Positions 62,036 to 64,000 of a stretch of 64,000 bases of DNA are shown in pieces. The translations under genes were made by a program, and so were the position numbers. Every line of letters begins with the position of its first letter. Within the stretch, counting starts at the first letter, position 1. The notes under the pieces are model-generated. The model made no database searches and was not told the origin of the DNA. It saw nothing but the letters and a program-made list of their open reading frames with translations. Origin of the DNA: Sulfuritalea sp. (lineage in GTDB: Bacteria > Pseudomonadota > Gammaproteobacteria > Burkholderiales > Rhodocyclaceae); NCBI GenBank assembly GCA_030247575.1, contig JAOTRV010000023.1, forward strand, positions 1-64,000, in the 5' to 3' direction.

Positions 62036-62461
62036 TCAGCGCTGAACTGAAATGACGACCAGCGCGGCGACATACAGCGCCGTCGCCAGCGAGATGCCGC
62101 GATACGGAATGCTGAACCAGAACACCCGGGCGAGGAAGACATAGCCGGCAAGCGCGGCCAACCCCACCAGAAGCAGGAACGGCGACTGGAACAGCAGGCT
62201 GCCATGCGCCAGCGCGAGGTAGCCGTAGACCAGGCCGAAGAGAATCGCGCCGCTGCTGTGACTCGCATTGAAGCCGATCCATGCCTTCCACATCGTCGTC
62301 TGACGCGTGACCACCGGCGAGACTTTCTTCATTTCCGCTTGCAGCGCAGCGTCCCGCGGATGCAGCTTCGGCCCGTGAAACGTAATCACCAGATGGGCCA
62401 GGCCGAGCAGCAGAATGATGGCTGCGCTCGCGGCAAGGAGCCAGGATGCCAGGGCGATCAT
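62036..62461 (-). CDS. Four-helix membrane protein of unknown function
   Basis: Protein of 141 residues with four hydrophobic segments (LLAASAAIILLLGLAHLVI; SGAILFGLVYGYLALAH; PFLLLVGLAALAGYVFLA; ISLATALYVAALVVISV). The cytoplasmic loop RDAALQAEMKKVSPVVTRQT is probably conserved in its family. I do not recognise the family with certainty. It lies 76 bp downstream of the IclR regulator gene on the same strand. Confidence 0.75.
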   Translation of the reverse strand: MIALASWLLAASAAIILLLGLAHLVITFHGPKLHPRDAALQAEMKKVSPVVTRQTTMWKAWIGFNASHSSGAILFGLVYGYLALAHGSLLFQSPFLLLVGLAALAGYVFLARVFWFSIPYRGISLATALYVAALVVISVQR

Positions 62462-62537
62462 GCGGTTACTCCGGTTCGGCGAATGGTTGCGGAATTCATG
62501 CGGGCTGCCTGTTGCATGGCGCGAAGCCCGGCGCGGC

Positions 62538-63365
62538 CTAGCCGCGCATTCCCAGCGAAGACTCCAGTTGCCGCACCAGCGCGATCAGCCGCGGCCGCAC
62601 TTCGCCCAGCAGGAATTCCTTCGACAGCGAAAACGCCGCGCCGCCGCAGTTGATCGCCATCGGCGGCAGGCCGCCGCCGGGACGCAGCGGCACGGCGATG
62701 GCATTGACGTCGGTCTGCCATTCGCCGAAGGAGCTGACGGCGCCGGTTTCGCGATATTCCTGCAGCGCGCGTTCGATGCCGGCGCGGATCGTCGGCCAGG
62801 CCACTTCGTCGAGTTCCCGCACGCGCTCCATGATGTCCTCGCGTTCGCGCTCGGGGATCATCGCCAGGTAGGCGCGGCCCATCGCCGTGGTGGCGATCGG
62901 AATGCGCGAACCGACGTCGAGCGAAAGCGTCAGCGCCGCCGAGCTGCGGGCGTTGCCGACGTAGATCATCGACAGCCGGTCGCGACTGCCGAGCGACACC
63001 ATGGCCTTGGAGAAATCGGCGAGTTCCTGCATCAACGGCCGCGACAGATCGCGCACATCCAGCCGGGCCAGCATCGCGCTGCCCAGCGCCAGCGTCGAGG
63101 TGCCGAGGCGGTACTTGCCGGTCTCCTCGACGAACACCAGGTAGCCGAGCTTGGTCAGCGTGTAGGTCAGGCGCGAGACGGTGGACTTGGGCAGCTTGCA
63201 GCGCTTGGCGATGTCGAGATTGCCGAGCATCTTCTCGCCGGAGCTGAAGCAGGAAAGCACCGACAGTCCGCGCGCCAGTGCGGTGACGAAATGACGATCC
63301 TCCTTGCCGGCGGCCTTTTCCGCGACTGCGGCCGAGACGGCGGCGGCCCTGTTCTGTTTGCTCAT
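62538..63365 (-). CDS. IclR-family transcriptional regulator
   Basis: Protein of 275 residues: an N-terminal winged helix (ALARGLSVLSCFSSGEKMLG, KRCKLPKSTVSRLTYTLTKL, GYLVFVEETGKYRLG) and a C-terminal effector-binding GAF-like domain (SMIYVGNARSSAALTLSLDV; INCGGAAFSLSKEFLLGEVR). IclR proteins often control aromatic or acetate-related catabolism near their own gene. It starts 1 bp after the nitronate monooxygenase stop, so it probably regulates that operon. Confidence 0.92.
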   Translation of the reverse strand: MSKQNRAAAVSAAVAEKAAGKEDRHFVTALARGLSVLSCFSSGEKMLGNLDIAKRCKLPKSTVSRLTYTLTKLGYLVFVEETGKYRLGTSTLALGSAMLARLDVRDLSRPLMQELADFSKAMVSLGSRDRLSMIYVGNARSSAALTLSLDVGSRIPIATTAMGRAYLAMIPEREREDIMERVRELDEVAWPTIRAGIERALQEYRETGAVSSFGEWQTDVNAIAVPLRPGGGLPPMAINCGGAAFSLSKEFLLGEVRPRLIALVRQLESSLGMRG

Positions 63366-63366
63366 G

Positions 63367-63999
63367 TCAGTCCTTTATCGCGCAGAGCGCGTCACGGGCG
63401 GCCCGGTATTCCCTGCCGAGGCGCGCCACCACTTCATTTACGGTAAGGATTTCGTCGATCGAGCCGACGCCCTGGCCGACGCCCCAGATGTCGCGCCAGG
63501 CCTTGGTCCGGTCGGAGCCGAAGCTCATGCTGGTCTTGTCGCGCAGCGGCAGATCGTCGGGGTCCAGCCCCTGCGCCACGATGCTCGGCCGCAGGTAGTT
63601 GCCATGAACGCCGGTGAAGTAAGGCGTGTAGACCACGTCCGCGGCGGCGCTGTCGAGGATCATCTGTTTGTAGCCGTCGACCGCGTTGGCTTCCGGGGTC
63701 GGAATGAAGCGCGTGCCGACATACGCCAGATCGGCGCCCATGGCCTGCGCCGCAAGAATCTGTTCGCCGCGCGTGATCGATCCCGACAGCGCGATCGGCC
63801 CGTCCCAGAAGCGCCGCACTTCCGACACCAGCGCAAAGGGGCTCAACGTGCCGGCATGGCCGCCGGCGCCGGCCGCGACCAGGATCAGGCCATCGACACC
63901 GGCTTCGAGGGCCTTCTGCGCATGGCGCACATTGATCACGTCGTGAAACACGATGCCGCCGTAGCCATGCACTTCCTTGACCACGTCGCCCGGCGCACG
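63367..63999 (-). CDS. Nitronate monooxygenase-like protein, C-terminal part (truncated at right edge)
   Basis: The C-terminal 210 residues of an FMN-dependent nitronate monooxygenase (2-nitropropane dioxygenase): FHDVINVRHAQKALEAGVDG, VAAGAGGHAGTLSPFALVSE, PIALSGSITRGEQILAAQAM and MGADLAYVGTRFIPTPEA form the TIM-barrel phosphate-binding part. The N-terminus lies outside the window. Members oxidise nitronates or reduce quinones or enoyl substrates. It is the leading gene of a unit with the IclR regulator. Confidence 0.88.
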   Translation of the reverse strand, partial: RAPGDVVKEVHGYGGIVFHDVINVRHAQKALEAGVDGLILVAAGAGGHAGTLSPFALVSEVRRFWDGPIALSGSITRGEQILAAQAMGADLAYVGTRFIPTPEANAVDGYKQMILDSAAADVVYTPYFTGVHGNYLRPSIVAQGLDPDDLPLRDKTSMSFGSDRTKAWRDIWGVGQGVGSIDEILTVNEVVARLGREYRAARDALCAIKD

Positions 64000-64000
64000 C

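Overview
The window looks like a chromosomal segment of a GC-rich betaproteobacterium, probably from the Rhodocyclales/Sterolibacteriaceae side. This is an inference from gene content and arrangement: an AddAB-type repair nuclease pair, a RelA with the proteobacterial EFDD motif, an acs-linked symporter-kinase operon, class I fumarase, MtfA, and a PimC/PimD-type acyl-CoA dehydrogenase pair. No rRNA, CRISPR array, complete insertion sequence or prophage was seen. One tRNA (His, GTG anticodon) is present.

Layout. (1) 188-11338, minus strand: a compact series addB - addA - DHH phosphoesterase - potG - potH - potI - potF, that is, double-strand-break repair followed by a polyamine-type ABC importer, with short gaps or overlapping stop/start codons. 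(2) 11383-12777, minus: a small accessory patch with a Bro-N protein, an ORF6N (KilA-type) fragment and two very small genes. (3) 12824-18237, minus: rmuC, hslR, a MaoC-type hydratase, an unusual 870-residue coiled-coil/AsmA-like membrane protein and a stand-alone CZB protein. (4) 18329-30795, minus: acs, a strong terminator, then a seven-gene series: a small membrane protein, an SLC5 symporter fused to a histidine kinase, a lone receiver, a degenerate sensor fused to a DEDDh exonuclease, two DUF294 nucleotidyltransferase-like proteins (one with CBS domains) and a FeoB-like GTPase/transporter. This is the best candidate for a poorly described signalling system. (5) 31056-37419: yqhA, fumarase, a DUF4388-like protein and a divergent Cache-HAMP protein separated by about 0.9 kb, then murI and a metallophosphoesterase. 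(6) 37400-46861: relA, an EamA exporter, mtfA, a molybdopterin/2Fe-2S oxidoreductase pair, a decayed copy of the EamA-mtfA junction, a PAS-GGDEF-EAL protein and tRNA-His. (7) 47073-57517, plus: an eleven-gene acyl-CoA catabolic operon (three dehydrogenases, two enoyl-CoA hydratases, two thioesterases, a ComB-family phosphatase, a MaoC hydratase, an acyl-CoA ligase, an alpha/beta hydrolase). (8) 57524-64000: hemerythrin, OsmC-like, DUF2784, MORN-repeat, HNH, cysteine hydrolase, a membrane protein, an IclR regulator and a truncated nitronate monooxygenase.

Three families of short dispersed repeats recur, several of them inside genes. The most striking is a roughly 23-bp sequence with core AGTAGACGCCGGCGGCACGG, found six times, five of them within coding sequences. 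A second, modular family is translated in frame in AddB and in the exonuclease fusion, and one of its modules overlaps the start of potF. Function statements rest on motif recognition only; no database search was possible.
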